Part shown: positions 42,185 through 50,689 of the stretch, in pieces
How the letters are laid out: each line of letters starts with the position of its first letter
Position numbering within the stretch: the first letter of the stretch is position 1
Origin: Propionispora vibrioides
Lineage (GTDB): Bacteria > Bacillota > Negativicutes > Propionisporales > Propionisporaceae
Direction of reading: 5' to 3'
DNA: 64,000 bases
Assembly (NCBI RefSeq): GCF_900110485.1
Contig: NZ_FODY01000012.1
Coordinates: forward strand, 1-64,000
Program-made: the position numbers and the translations under genes
The notes under the pieces: model-generated
Database searches by the model: none
The model's input: only the letters and a program-made list of their open reading frames with translations
What the model was told of the DNA's origin: nothing

Positions 42185-45119
42185 TCAGTAAGACCTCCCT
42201 AAATTCCTGTACACTTTGCAGCTTTTCCAATTGTGCTACAAGTTCATCGTTTTTAAATGTATTGTATAAATAGCGCACACCGTCTTTGCCATTGATGTCG
42301 AGAGCCAGGAGACAGATAATGGATACCTGGCTTTCCTCGTCCCAGACAATCGGTTCCGGCATTTTGGCTATCACAACAACAGAATGATTCACATAGCTGC
42401 TATCAGCATGGGGCAGGGCGACCTTTTGATTGATGACATAGCTGCCCATGCTTTCACGTTCCAGCACGGCTTCATAATAGCCGGGCTTCACGTAGCCTTC
42501 TTTGATAATGCTGTCGCAGAGAACCTTCAAAAGCTCCTGTTTGGTCTTAATAGCAGGCATCATCACAATCTTAGCTTCACGAACCACGTTGGGAATCAGG
42601 TTGTGGTAGCCGCTGATCAGGCTGAATTTGCTGCCATGATCCAGCAGATTGATGATTTGCTCTTTGCCGTTGACATTCAGCAGATCCTCCATCGACACAT
42701 AAGGAATACCATAATATTTGGGATCGATGCTGCCAATAATGGCCACAATTTCGTACTGGTTCATCGTTTCCTGAATCTGCTTGTACAGGTCCCTTTTGCC
42801 GATAACTCCCATATGAATAATGGCTACGTCTTTCAGTTTGTCCCCCAGCATCTTTTTTAATAAACGGCTGCAGTGGATTGCCATTCCCTCCCCGGTTAAG
42901 CACAGGGATATAATAGCTTTCTGACGCTTCGGCAGGTTTTGGTTCACCCGGGTTTTCTTAAACGTGTAGTTCAGAGTTTCTATGGCGTATACGACATCCC
43001 GCAATGTGGAGCCGGGCAGCAGGCTGCGCCGGATGGCCTCAATGACCATAACGGTGTCCACCCGGTCGATCGTCTCAACCGGAATGCCGGTGCGCTCGTA
43101 AATAATCTCACCAAAGGTGAGGAGCGAGCCCATATCCACCAGCAACAACACGCCTTTTCCCTCATCGGCGGCATGCACCACCGAAACCATACGTTCAAGC
43201 ACTTCATGGGGATTTTCTTCCAGATTCATGACTACAGCCTTACCATGGTTGACATTGAGCAGCTTATTGGCGATTTCCACCATACCGCTGCCGGCATTGC
43301 CATGAGTGACCACCAAAACAGCGACCTTGGCCTCGTCTTCTTCCTTGTTGCCATGCAGATAAAGCGCGATAAACCCGACTTCATCCTCCGGCAATTCCAG
43401 GCCGTAATACTTCTTAATATAGTCCACCATGGCCAAAGCCACGGTATATTCTTCACTGCACTTTACCTTGATGTCTTCCAGATTCGGATTGACAATTTCC
43501 CTGCCTTGTTTCAGCCGGTTGAAGGTGGCATTCAGATGAATCGCCAGGCAATAGAAGATGGAGGCATCCATTTTACCCAGCGCCGCTTCGGCAATCTTCA
43601 GGAGTTCTTCCACCAGGGCAATTGTCTCGGTTCCGACTACCTTGGCCACCTCATCGTGCGAAATCGGCGACAAACTGCCTTTTACGTGCTTGATAACCGT
43701 TTGCAGCTTCTTTTCAATCTGGCTGCCCAGCACACGGCTGATTTCATGGGTGGTTAAGCCTTGCTCCAAGTACTCGGTATACGTCTTTTCGATATAACCG
43801 TAAAATTCTTTGGAAAAACTATAAATGTCATTTTCGATATTATTTGAAATATGATGCCGTTCCGGACTAAACCTAAAATCCTGCCAAATCAGCGTGTCAA
43901 TTTCCTGACGTTTGCTGTTGATTTTCATAAGTCCCTTTTTGACATGAACATTTAAGTCCCGGACATCAATATTGACGCATTCATCCTTTTCCATGACAAA
44001 GGCCAGAAAACTTTTGGCGCAAATTACCTGAATATCACTCTTAAGCTGACCAATATTCCCCAGACATTCATAAAGCAAAAATGATTTTATCACATCCATG
44101 GATACGTGAATCGGCGCATTCATCCGCGTGGATTCGTAACCAAAGAAGGTCTTGATCAGTTTCAGGCGTTCATTCAGCGGCCGTTCTCTAAGCGACGGCA
44201 TTTCAATAATCATCGGAATCCGCCGTTTAAAAGTTGCCAATAGCGAAGTTTCAACATTTTCCGTTGTGGCGGCAATAAGCTGCACTTGCACTTCACGGAC
44301 AAACTCCGATTCGCCTAACCGGCGGAACCGCCCTTTGTCCATCAGATGGAACAGCATCTCCTGGCCTTCCGAGGTCAGCCGGTGGACTTCATCAAGAAAC
44401 AAAATACCGCCGTGGGCCTGTTCCACCAAACCCTTGCGATCACTGACCGCACCGGTGTACGCCCCTTTCACGCTGCCGAACAGGTGTGAAATCAAAAGCT
44501 GTCCGTTATCGGCATAGTCGGCGCAGTTAAAGACAATAAACGGGGCTTCCGGCGGCAAGCGCTTGCTTTCCACCGCAAATTTGTACATAGCTTCCGCCAT
44601 TTCACTTTTCCCTACCCCGGTTTCGCCTAGGATCAGACAATGCAATCCATTGGGCGGATACAGCATCGACGCTTTCGCCTGCTGAATCTGCATTTCCAGA
44701 CTGCCACTGGCGCCTACCAGATTGCTGAAAGCCATATAGTGGCCTCCATCCGCTTCCGGTACGACCTTCGAAGCCTTTTCCAGGGAAGTGCCCGTATTGT
44801 CGGCAACCCGCTGAACCGGCGCACGCTCTTCCACTTCTTCCAGATATTTATCCAGCAAATAGCGTGAAACCTGATACCCTTCTTTTTTCAAAGTCTGAGC
44901 CAGCTCACGGTAAGCCATCTGTCTGTTGCCGGCCAATAGATTGCTGATTGCCTCACAGATATACGTTTTTTTACGTTCCCGTGAGTCGGCAATATTCAAG
45001 TCTTTACGCAACAGTGTCACATATTCGCGGCTTACAGCCAGCTTGTCGCTCAGCTCCATATCGGTAAAGGGTTCTTTGCGGTTCTCTTGCAGTATGATAT
45101 CGCGGAGTTTATCTTTCAC
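42171..45119 (-). CDS. LevR-type sigma-54 activator with PTS domains (third paralogue)
   Basis: 982 residues from GTG 45119 with AGGAGG seven bases upstream. Walker A GETGVGKS (165-172). The sigma-54 contact loop is GAYTGA (219-224) rather than GAFTGA, a substitution known in some activators. Then PRD, mannose-type EIIA (VVTHGNAGSG), EIIB-like segment (CLTGEG) and C-terminal EIIA (ALPHAD). First gene of the pentitol operon and itself behind a -24/-12 promoter, so it is predicted to be autoactivated. Confidence 0.9.
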   Translation of the reverse strand: MKDKLRDIILQENRKEPFTDMELSDKLAVSREYVTLLRKDLNIADSRERKKTYICEAISNLLAGNRQMAYRELAQTLKKEGYQVSRYLLDKYLEEVEERAPVQRVADNTGTSLEKASKVVPEADGGHYMAFSNLVGASGSLEMQIQQAKASMLYPPNGLHCLILGETGVGKSEMAEAMYKFAVESKRLPPEAPFIVFNCADYADNGQLLISHLFGSVKGAYTGAVSDRKGLVEQAHGGILFLDEVHRLTSEGQEMLFHLMDKGRFRRLGESEFVREVQVQLIAATTENVETSLLATFKRRIPMIIEMPSLRERPLNERLKLIKTFFGYESTRMNAPIHVSMDVIKSFLLYECLGNIGQLKSDIQVICAKSFLAFVMEKDECVNIDVRDLNVHVKKGLMKINSKRQEIDTLIWQDFRFSPERHHISNNIENDIYSFSKEFYGYIEKTYTEYLEQGLTTHEISRVLGSQIEKKLQTVIKHVKGSLSPISHDEVAKVVGTETIALVEELLKIAEAALGKMDASIFYCLAIHLNATFNRLKQGREIVNPNLEDIKVKCSEEYTVALAMVDYIKKYYGLELPEDEVGFIALYLHGNKEEDEAKVAVLVVTHGNAGSGMVEIANKLLNVNHGKAVVMNLEENPHEVLERMVSVVHAADEGKGVLLLVDMGSLLTFGEIIYERTGIPVETIDRVDTVMVIEAIRRSLLPGSTLRDVVYAIETLNYTFKKTRVNQNLPKRQKAIISLCLTGEGMAIHCSRLLKKMLGDKLKDVAIIHMGVIGKRDLYKQIQETMNQYEIVAIIGSIDPKYYGIPYVSMEDLLNVNGKEQIINLLDHGSKFSLISGYHNLIPNVVREAKIVMMPAIKTKQELLKVLCDSIIKEGYVKPGYYEAVLERESMGSYVINQKVALPHADSSYVNHSVVVIAKMPEPIVWDEESQVSIICLLALDINGKDGVRYLYNTFKNDELVAQLEKLQSVQEFREVLLNEQD

Positions 45120-45144
45120 TTCCAGCCCTCCTGCCTATTATATC

Positions 45145-45160
45145 TGCAATAAACGTGCCA
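45145..45160 (-). promoter_or_regulatory. Sigma-54 promoter before the third levR
   Basis: Minus strand TGGCAC-N5-TTGCA, full consensus, 25 bases upstream of the GTG start. The transcript leader would be very short. Confidence 0.9.
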
Positions 45161-45222
45161 ACATTTTGCTAAAATTGTTACTATACAAGTAAAATCCAGC
45201 ATATCCAGGCATTATTCTTTTA

Positions 45223-45248
45223 AAATTTGTAACTGAACTTACAAATTT
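45223..45248. promoter_or_regulatory. Candidate LevR site, proximal palindrome
   Basis: Perfect ten-base arms AAATTTGTAA (45223-45232) and complement (45239-45248) with a six-base centre, about 65-90 bases upstream of the -24 box. Confidence 0.45.
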
Positions 45249-45309
45249 AATATTTATCATTTACCATTTTTGCAGATTTAATTACAGTTTTTTAATTTTC
45301 TTTTTGATT

Positions 45310-45363
45310 TTTACTATTTTTAAACACTCCAGTAACATCTGTAAAAAGTTTAAAAATAGTAAA
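45310..45363. promoter_or_regulatory. Candidate LevR enhancer, distal inverted repeat
   Basis: Perfect sixteen-base arms TTTACTATTTTTAAAC (45310-45325) and complement (45348-45363) around a 22-base centre, 150-205 bases upstream of the sigma-54 promoter. Size and distance fit an enhancer; an AT-rich stem-loop is the alternative. The rest of the 45120-45523 gap has no gene. Confidence 0.5.
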
Positions 45364-45481
45364 TCCTTTTACCAACTACTATACTCCCCTGCCAATTAAT
45401 TTCCTGCTTATTGAAATTAAGGAAACAGTTAGTTTTAAAAAAAGTAACCCTTCCGCTGGCATCAGTTAAAAAAAGGTAATA

Positions 45482-45510
45482 TAAAAGCAACCCTGCTTAC
45501 GCAGGGTTGC
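45482..45510 (-). terminator. Terminator of the lipoprotein gene
   Basis: Perfect ten-base arms GCAACCCTGC (45487-45496) and complement (45501-45510), a four-base loop, then UUUUAU. Confidence 0.88.
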
Positions 45511-45523
45511 CTGTTCACCATAT

Positions 45524-46006
45524 TTACAAATTCACGTTTTCCAATAACTGTTGCAGCACTTGATACTTGGCGTTCTGGTAAATTTGATTAAAATCGACAA
45601 TATACCATTCGCCGTTTACTTTTTCCAGACCCACCGGTTTCACAGTAATCCTAAGTGTTCCCTGTTCTTGCAGTGTGGCGACCACAACGGCATAGTTACC
45701 TTGGGCTGCCGCCTGTTTAATCGAAAGCAGGTTTGATTTTTTAATCTGACTTAAATCACCGTTATCGGAAATAAACTGTTTTACCGCCTGGGCGCTGCTT
45801 TTGGAAGAAGAAGAGACATATAGTCCTGCCTCGTCGATTTTATTAGCTTTGGCCAGGCTATAGAAGGTATCCACAACCCCTGTTGCCGACAGTCCGCTTT
45901 CCCGTTTCAGGTTTGAGCTTCCGCCGCCGCAACCAGCCAGGGCAAACATAAACAAAACCAACGCGCAAACGGCCAATGCTCTTGCTTTGGTATGCATGGT
46001 TTTCAT
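45524..46006 (-). CDS. Lipoprotein with DUF4878-like domain
   Basis: 160 residues. A signal peptide ends in the lipobox LAGC (Cys26), followed by a Gly/Ser linker and a small NTF2-like domain (VVDTFYSLAKANKIDEA; the C-terminal VNGEWYIVDF strand is typical of DUF4878 proteins). Envelope-anchored; function unknown. The gap 46007-46282 upstream holds no gene I can support. Confidence 0.75.
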   Translation of the reverse strand: MKTMHTKARALAVCALVLFMFALAGCGGGSSNLKRESGLSATGVVDTFYSLAKANKIDEAGLYVSSSSKSSAQAVKQFISDNGDLSQIKKSNLLSIKQAAAQGNYAVVVATLQEQGTLRITVKPVGLEKVNGEWYIVDFNQIYQNAKYQVLQQLLENVNL

Positions 46007-46282
46007 CTTCGTTCTAACATCCTCTCTATGAAATAGCAGTTTAGGTTACATAACATAGTATATCATGTCTGTTCCGGTTCGTCATTTACACTTTATGGAT
46101 GTTAGGGCGTGTCTAAAAACTATCCGAAACGCCCCCTGACGGTGATTTTTGCACTATACTTCGTTAACATTTTTTGCAATAGGGTCCACTATTCCTTCAA
46201 AATGTTGCCTTGTCTACCGCAAAAAGCACTCGCCATGGAACATTCCGTTAATTCTCAGACACGCCTGGCAGAAAACTGCCGG

Positions 46283-48130
46283 CTATACCAAATTCACCTT
46301 ATATTCCCTCAGCCAGGCATCTATCTGGATCAGATAGGCAAAAATCTGCGGTCCGGCCATCAACTGACCAAACCAGGGCGTATTAAATACAACATCGCCT
46401 TCTTCTTCCATCATCTGCCGGATTTTTTGCTCATTGACCAGATAGCGCAGATCGGAGGACGGCGTATCCAGGATTTCCCGGACACGATTTCTTACGGCCT
46501 GTAAATAGGATGGATTATGTGTCTTGGGATAGGGGCTCTTTTTCCGCCACAGAATATCTTCCGGCAAAAGTCCGGTGAGCGCCTGCCGCAGCAGCCCTTT
46601 TTCGCGGTCTTTATAATTTTTCATTTCCCAAGGCACATTCCACACGTATTCCACAATCCGGTGATCACAAAACGGCACCCGCACCTCCAAGCCGAAAGCC
46701 ATGCTCATCCGGTCCTTCCTATCCAGCAGGGTAGGCATCCAACGGGTTAGACTCAAATAGAAAATTTCCCGCATCCGGGCGGCGTAGCTGTCTTCACCGG
46801 GCAGCCGGGGTACTTCCTGCAGCGCTTCATGATATCGCTCCGCCACATACTGCAGCGGTTTTAAGTTGGCCGTAACCGAGGGAGACAGCCATTCCAGACG
46901 GATTTCCGGCTTCATCGACCAGGGAAAAGTATCGGCCGAGATCATATCTTCCCGGCGAAACCAGGGATAGCCGCCGAACACTTCGTCGGCGCACTCACCT
47001 GATAGCGCCACGGTGGCGCCTTTTTTAATTTCCCGACAGAACAGATATAAAGAAGTATCCACATCCGCCATGCCCGGCAAATCACGGGCAATCGCCGCCC
47101 GCGGCAGGCTGCCGGCCAGCTCTGGCGTATCCAGCAGAATATTATGGTGCACCGTACCCAGCTCTTCCACCATGCGCAGCACCCATGGGGCATCGGCATT
47201 AGGCTGGAAACTGCTGGCCTTGAAATACTTGTCGTTATCCAGGTAATCCACCGAATAGGTATGCAGCCGACCAAGTCCCGCCGCTTTGTAATGATCGGCT
47301 GCCAAGGCGGTGAGCGCGCTGGAATCCAGTCCGCCCGACAGCAAGGTGCAAACCGGCACGTCGGCCACTAATTGGCGCTTTACCGTATCGGCCAATAGTT
47401 CTCGCACAGTACGGACGGTACTATCGAAATCTTCCTCATGGTCGTGGCTTTGCAAGGACCAGTAAGCCCGGATCTTGGCACCGGCATGGTTATACGCCAG
47501 GCAATGCCCCGGCTTCAACTCACGGATGCCTTTAAATACGCCGTGTCCCGGTGTACGGGCCGGTCCGATAAACAAGATCTCGGCTAAACCCTCCGCATCC
47601 ACTTCCGGCTTGATCAGTGGATTGGCCAGCAGTGCCTTAATTTCAGAACCGAACAATAAACCGCTGCGACGCACGCTATAAAACAACGGCTTGACACCAA
47701 TACGGTCCCGGGCCAGAAATAACTCCTGATTTTCCTCATCCCAAACGCCAAAGGCAAAAATCCCGTTCAGCTTTTCGGTGCAGGCAGGCCCCCATTCCAT
47801 ATAGGCCGTCAACAGCACCTCGGTATCGCAATTGGTGGTAAATAGATATCCTCTGGACTCCAGCTCCTGACGCAATTCCGGTGTATTATAGAGCTCCCCG
47901 TTATACGTAATCGTAAAGGTACGCTTGCCACGCTTGCGTGTCATTGGCTGCGCACCATTTTCCGGGTCTACCACACTCAGACGGCGGTGTCCCAGAGCCA
48001 CATGATTGCGGATGTAGGTCCCTGAAGCATCAGGGCCACGGGCTTCCATTGTTTTTACCATGGCCGATAATGTATGCTGTTCTTCCGCTAAATTTCTCTC
48101 CCAATCAATCCATCCGGCAATACCACACAC
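46283..48130 (-). CDS. asnB: Asparagine synthase (glutamine-hydrolysing)
   Basis: 615 residues from GTG 48130, chosen so that Cys2, the glutaminase nucleophile (CGIAGW), follows the initiator; AAGGAG lies nine bases upstream, whereas the ATG at 48139 would bury the cysteine at position 5. Class II glutaminase domain (1 to about 200, RLSVVD, YNGELYN), then the synthetase domain with the PP-loop LLSGGLDSSAL. Converts Asp, Gln and ATP to Asn. Confidence 0.93.
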   Translation of the reverse strand: MCGIAGWIDWERNLAEEQHTLSAMVKTMEARGPDASGTYIRNHVALGHRRLSVVDPENGAQPMTRKRGKRTFTITYNGELYNTPELRQELESRGYLFTTNCDTEVLLTAYMEWGPACTEKLNGIFAFGVWDEENQELFLARDRIGVKPLFYSVRRSGLLFGSEIKALLANPLIKPEVDAEGLAEILFIGPARTPGHGVFKGIRELKPGHCLAYNHAGAKIRAYWSLQSHDHEEDFDSTVRTVRELLADTVKRQLVADVPVCTLLSGGLDSSALTALAADHYKAAGLGRLHTYSVDYLDNDKYFKASSFQPNADAPWVLRMVEELGTVHHNILLDTPELAGSLPRAAIARDLPGMADVDTSLYLFCREIKKGATVALSGECADEVFGGYPWFRREDMISADTFPWSMKPEIRLEWLSPSVTANLKPLQYVAERYHEALQEVPRLPGEDSYAARMREIFYLSLTRWMPTLLDRKDRMSMAFGLEVRVPFCDHRIVEYVWNVPWEMKNYKDREKGLLRQALTGLLPEDILWRKKSPYPKTHNPSYLQAVRNRVREILDTPSSDLRYLVNEQKIRQMMEEEGDVVFNTPWFGQLMAGPQIFAYLIQIDAWLREYKVNLV

Positions 48131-48239
48131 GACTATCATCTCCTTGGACTATCAATATATAAAAAAAGATAGATGTCTTCTTATCCTGACACTAGTACTC
48201 TGTGCCACCTAAACACCTGGATAATCCTGCACTCTTTTT

Positions 48240-48330
48240 TCACCCTGCTTCGTTGTCGTCGCCTTACATATGTCCGATATGCGCGGCTCCTCCGCCTCGG
48301 AAGACAAAAAAATCCTTGCAACCTTCTCAA
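48240..48330. repeat. Dispersed repeat family C, copy 2
   Basis: Shares CTTCGTTGTCGTC and a following palindrome (CATATGTCCGATATG) with the copy at 23832-23935. Contiguous with the family B copy that follows. The 48131-48743 gap is filled by these repeats and the cupin promoter; short frames on both strands are repeat-derived. Confidence 0.5.
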
Positions 48331-48331
48331 G

Positions 48332-48454
48332 GAAACCACTGATTTATTCACGCTGCACATCCTGACCGATCTTTTTTCGGCTGGCTGCGTCAGCAAAACC
48401 TTGAAATAGGGACTGCTATTCCTGCGGTTTTTACTTCCTTGTCAGCCGAAAAAA
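48332..48454. repeat. Dispersed repeat family B, copy 2
   Basis: Starts with GAAACCACTGATTTATTC as at 9957, then CGTCAGCAA and GCTATTCCT...GGTTTTT blocks. Part of it is enclosed by perfect twelve-base arms TTTTTTCGGCTG (48372-48383) and complement (48443-48454). Confidence 0.6.
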
Positions 48455-48651
48455 TCTCTCGCCAGGCCGGCAGGCTCATTAAATCAGCGGTTCCCTAATG
48501 ATGTAAGTGACCCAGAGTATTAGCAAGCTGCGCCTCCGGCTACAGGATAATATATGTCGGCCTCCTTTTTTTTGACACTCCCGCCACAGCACAGCAAACC
48601 GGCCGGGCGCAAGCCTCTCCTTCGTCTCCGAAAGTAAAGTATTGTAAAATA

Positions 48652-48669
48652 TTGTGATGCCCGTCACAG
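48652..48669 (+). promoter_or_regulatory. CRP/FNR-type operator upstream of the cupin gene
   Basis: TTGTGA-N6-TCACAG, with perfect TGTGA/TCACA half sites centred at 48660.5. A TATACT -10 box lies at 48691-48696; the start predicted near 48702 puts the operator at about -41.5, the class II activation position. There is no -35 box, consistent with dependence on an activator. Confidence 0.65.
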
Positions 48670-48743
48670 TTAGAAACTATTCCCCGGCGGTATACTATAG
48701 GTAGATAAAATACCACAGCGACAAATCGCAAGGAGTGATTGCA

Positions 48744-49079
48744 TTGGATAAAAAGTTCATTAAAAACATCGAGTTTGCCACCGCCCTGACCTTGAGCGAT
48801 CTGGTCCAGTACCAGCCAGGACAGGTAATCAGCCTGACGCTGGTACAAAATCCAACAACCAGCATTACCGTATTCGCCTTTGCCCAGGGAGAAGGGGTAA
48901 GTACCCATTCAGCACCTGGCGATGCTATGGTATACCTGCTCGACGGCCAGGCAGAAATCACTATCGGCACAGACAAACACTTGGTAAAAGCCGGTGAAAC
49001 CATCGTGATGCCGGCCAATGTTCCTCACGGTCTGGAAGCGGTCGAAGCTTTTAAAATGCTTTTAATCGTAATTAAATAA
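48744..49079 (+). CDS. Cupin-domain protein
   Basis: 111 residues from TTG 48744, eight bases past AAGGAG; the GTG at 48735 overlaps the binding site. Single cupin: motif 1 GEGVSTHSAPGDAMVYLLDG and motif 2 GETIVMPANVPHGLEA with His ligands. Substrate and metal unknown. Monocistronic, under a CRP/FNR-type operator, so possibly tied to anaerobic or nitrosative signals. Confidence 0.82.
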   Translation: MDKKFIKNIEFATALTLSDLVQYQPGQVISLTLVQNPTTSITVFAFAQGEGVSTHSAPGDAMVYLLDGQAEITIGTDKHLVKAGETIVMPANVPHGLEAVEAFKMLLIVIK

Positions 49080-49089
49080 TCGCCCGGCA

Positions 49090-49130
49090 AACAACAGTCT
49101 TCTTTCGTCAAGAAAGGCTGTTGTTTTTTA
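49090..49130 (+). terminator. Terminator of the cupin gene
   Basis: Arms AACAACAG (49090-49097) and complement (49118-49125), then a U-rich tract. Confidence 0.82.
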
Positions 49131-49220
49131 TTTTATAGCCGCCATTGGGTTTGATACTGCCAGCAACGACATATACTAATGATATGGCCTTTTATCCGAG
49201 CATTTTCCGGAGATTGATTA

Positions 49221-49248
49221 TTGATAAAAAACAATACTATGTTATAAT
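49221..49248 (+). promoter_or_regulatory. Sigma-A promoter of the encapsulin operon
   Basis: TTGATA (49221-49226), 16-base spacer, TATAAT (49243-49248). Predicted leader about 100 bases. Confidence 0.75.
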
Positions 49249-49256
49249 AATAATAT
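49242..49256 (+). promoter_or_regulatory. PerR-like box over the encapsulin -10
   Basis: TTATAATAATAATAT matches the Firmicute PerR consensus TTATAATNATTATAA at 12 of 14 defined positions and overlaps the -10, where a repressor would block initiation. AT-rich promoters can mimic this box. Confidence 0.45.
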
Positions 49257-49354
49257 GAATATTTTTCCAACATCATATGTCGGGTGATTCTGCCGCTTAC
49301 CGGCGGCAGTGAGCTATATAACCCTATGTAAACAAAGAAAGGATGGTCTATACA

Positions 49355-49723
49355 ATGCCAAATTTTGCAAACCCCTTTCAGGGAAACGTAAACCGGAAAT
49401 TGACTAAAGAAGAGCTGATTCAAGCCATTCGCCTGGATATCGCCGGTGAATTGGAAGCGATCTACATCTATGATGCTCATGTGCAGGCAACAGACGATCC
49501 TGTGGCAAAAGAAGTCATTGGCGATATCCGTGACGAGGAAAAAGCTCATGTCGGAGAATTGATGGCGTTACTCCGTTATTTGGACCCGGAAGAAGCTGAG
49601 CATTTTGCTTCCGGCGAAGCGGAAGTAAAGGAAATGCTGGAAGATCTGGGTATCGGCGGTTCCGAAAAAGTGGAAAAAATAACAACTGCCCACACTACCG
49701 TTGGCAGTCTGATTCAAAAATAG
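49355..49723 (+). CDS. Encapsulated ferritin-like protein (encapsulin cargo)
   Basis: 122 residues. The start at 49355 is preferred over ATG 49343, which touches the GAAAGG site, and matches the NFANPF opening of homologues. One half-ferritin helix pair with metal ligands in GELEAIYIYDAH and RDEEKAHVGEL (ExxH). The C-terminal TTVGSLIQK fits the encapsulin cargo-loading peptide. It oxidises Fe(II) for storage inside the shell encoded next. Confidence 0.93.
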   Translation: MPNFANPFQGNVNRKLTKEELIQAIRLDIAGELEAIYIYDAHVQATDDPVAKEVIGDIRDEEKAHVGELMALLRYLDPEEAEHFASGEAEVKEMLEDLGIGGSEKVEKITTAHTTVGSLIQK

Positions 49724-49739
49724 TCAGGAGGTATAGAAC

Positions 49740-50579
49740 ATGGAGTTTTTATTACGGGATGATGCTCCTTTCTCCGAACAGCAATGGGAAAAAATTGATA
49801 GTCTTGTCGTGAACACCGCTCGCCAGGTACTGACGGGCCGGAAATTCATCCATATTTACGGGCCGTTGGGCGCCGGTGCGCAAAGCGTACATATTGACGA
49901 CTACGGTTCAGTCGGCCAAGGCGATGCCGATTTCTTCGGCGACAGCGACGATACGGATGTGATAAAAACCCAGGGCAGAAGGTTCCTGGAAATTCCCTTG
50001 CTTTACAAGGACTTTTCCATTCCCTGGCGTGATGTGGAGCAAAGCAAGCAAACAGGACTTCCCCTCGATGTGGCAACAGCCGCCGGTGCCGCCGCTGTTT
50101 GCGCCAGAAAGGAAGACGAATTGATCTTCCTGGGCAATAAAGAACTTGGCTACGAAGGCCTTGCTACAGCAGCCGGCGTGAATACACTGACCAAAAAAGA
50201 CTGGAAAGTCGGCGAAAATGCTTTTTCCGATATTGCCGAAGCGCTGGAACTGCTTGCTGGGAAAGGCTTTGTCGGCAAGTTTGCTTTAACGCTGAGTCCC
50301 GATTTATACCGCCAACTACAACGGCTGCAGCCGAATACGGGCTTACTGGAAATTGCCCGCGTAAGAGAACTGCTGGACGGTCAGGTATACCAGACTCCGG
50401 CCCTGGGCAACAATAAAGCCGTACTGGTTTGCGCCGAACCGCAAAACCTGGACTTGGTCATTGGCCAGGACCTGATTACCGGTTATCTGGGACCAGAAAA
50501 ACTGAATCACACACTGCGTGTTTTGGAAACCGTTCTTCTTAGAATCAAACGCAAAGACGCGATTGTCGTTTTTGAATAA
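49740..50579 (+). CDS. Encapsulin shell protein, family 1
   Basis: 279 residues of HK97 fold: N-terminal FLLRDDAPFSEQQWEKID, RKFIHIYGPLGAGAQ, the elongated-loop region around 60-90, and LYRQLQRL in the P domain. Self-assembles into an icosahedral protein cage that holds the ferritin made by the gene 16 bases upstream. AGGAGG precedes the ATG. Confidence 0.95.
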   Translation: MEFLLRDDAPFSEQQWEKIDSLVVNTARQVLTGRKFIHIYGPLGAGAQSVHIDDYGSVGQGDADFFGDSDDTDVIKTQGRRFLEIPLLYKDFSIPWRDVEQSKQTGLPLDVATAAGAAAVCARKEDELIFLGNKELGYEGLATAAGVNTLTKKDWKVGENAFSDIAEALELLAGKGFVGKFALTLSPDLYRQLQRLQPNTGLLEIARVRELLDGQVYQTPALGNNKAVLVCAEPQNLDLVIGQDLITGYLGPEKLNHTLRVLETVLLRIKRKDAIVVFE

Positions 50580-50582
50580 GTC

Positions 50583-50618
50583 ATGGCCCTTGCGCTCTTC
50601 GTGAGCAGCAAGGGCCAT
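50583..50618 (+). terminator. Encapsulin operon terminator 1
   Basis: Arms ATGGCCCTTGC (50583-50593) and complement (50608-50618), then UUAUUUU. Confidence 0.8.
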
Positions 50619-50620
50619 TT

Positions 50621-50667
50621 ATTTTGCTACAGCCACAGTAATAGGCTGTAGCAAAATATTTTTTATT
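50621..50667 (+). terminator. Encapsulin operon terminator 2
   Basis: Perfect fourteen-base arms ATTTTGCTACAGCC (50621-50634) and complement (50644-50657), then a six-U run. Tandem to terminator 1. Confidence 0.85.
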
Positions 50668-50689
50668 ATAATAGCCTGTATGTGTGGAA

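Noticed and set aside
46007-46282. Possible small gene or IS remnant between the lipoprotein and asnB
   Set aside because: A GGCGTGTCTAAAAACT segment resembles an IS end, but there is no partner repeat and no coding frame with signals.
48173-48409. Overlapping frames on both strands after asnB
   Set aside because: Arginine-rich, repeat-derived translations within families B and C; no start signals.
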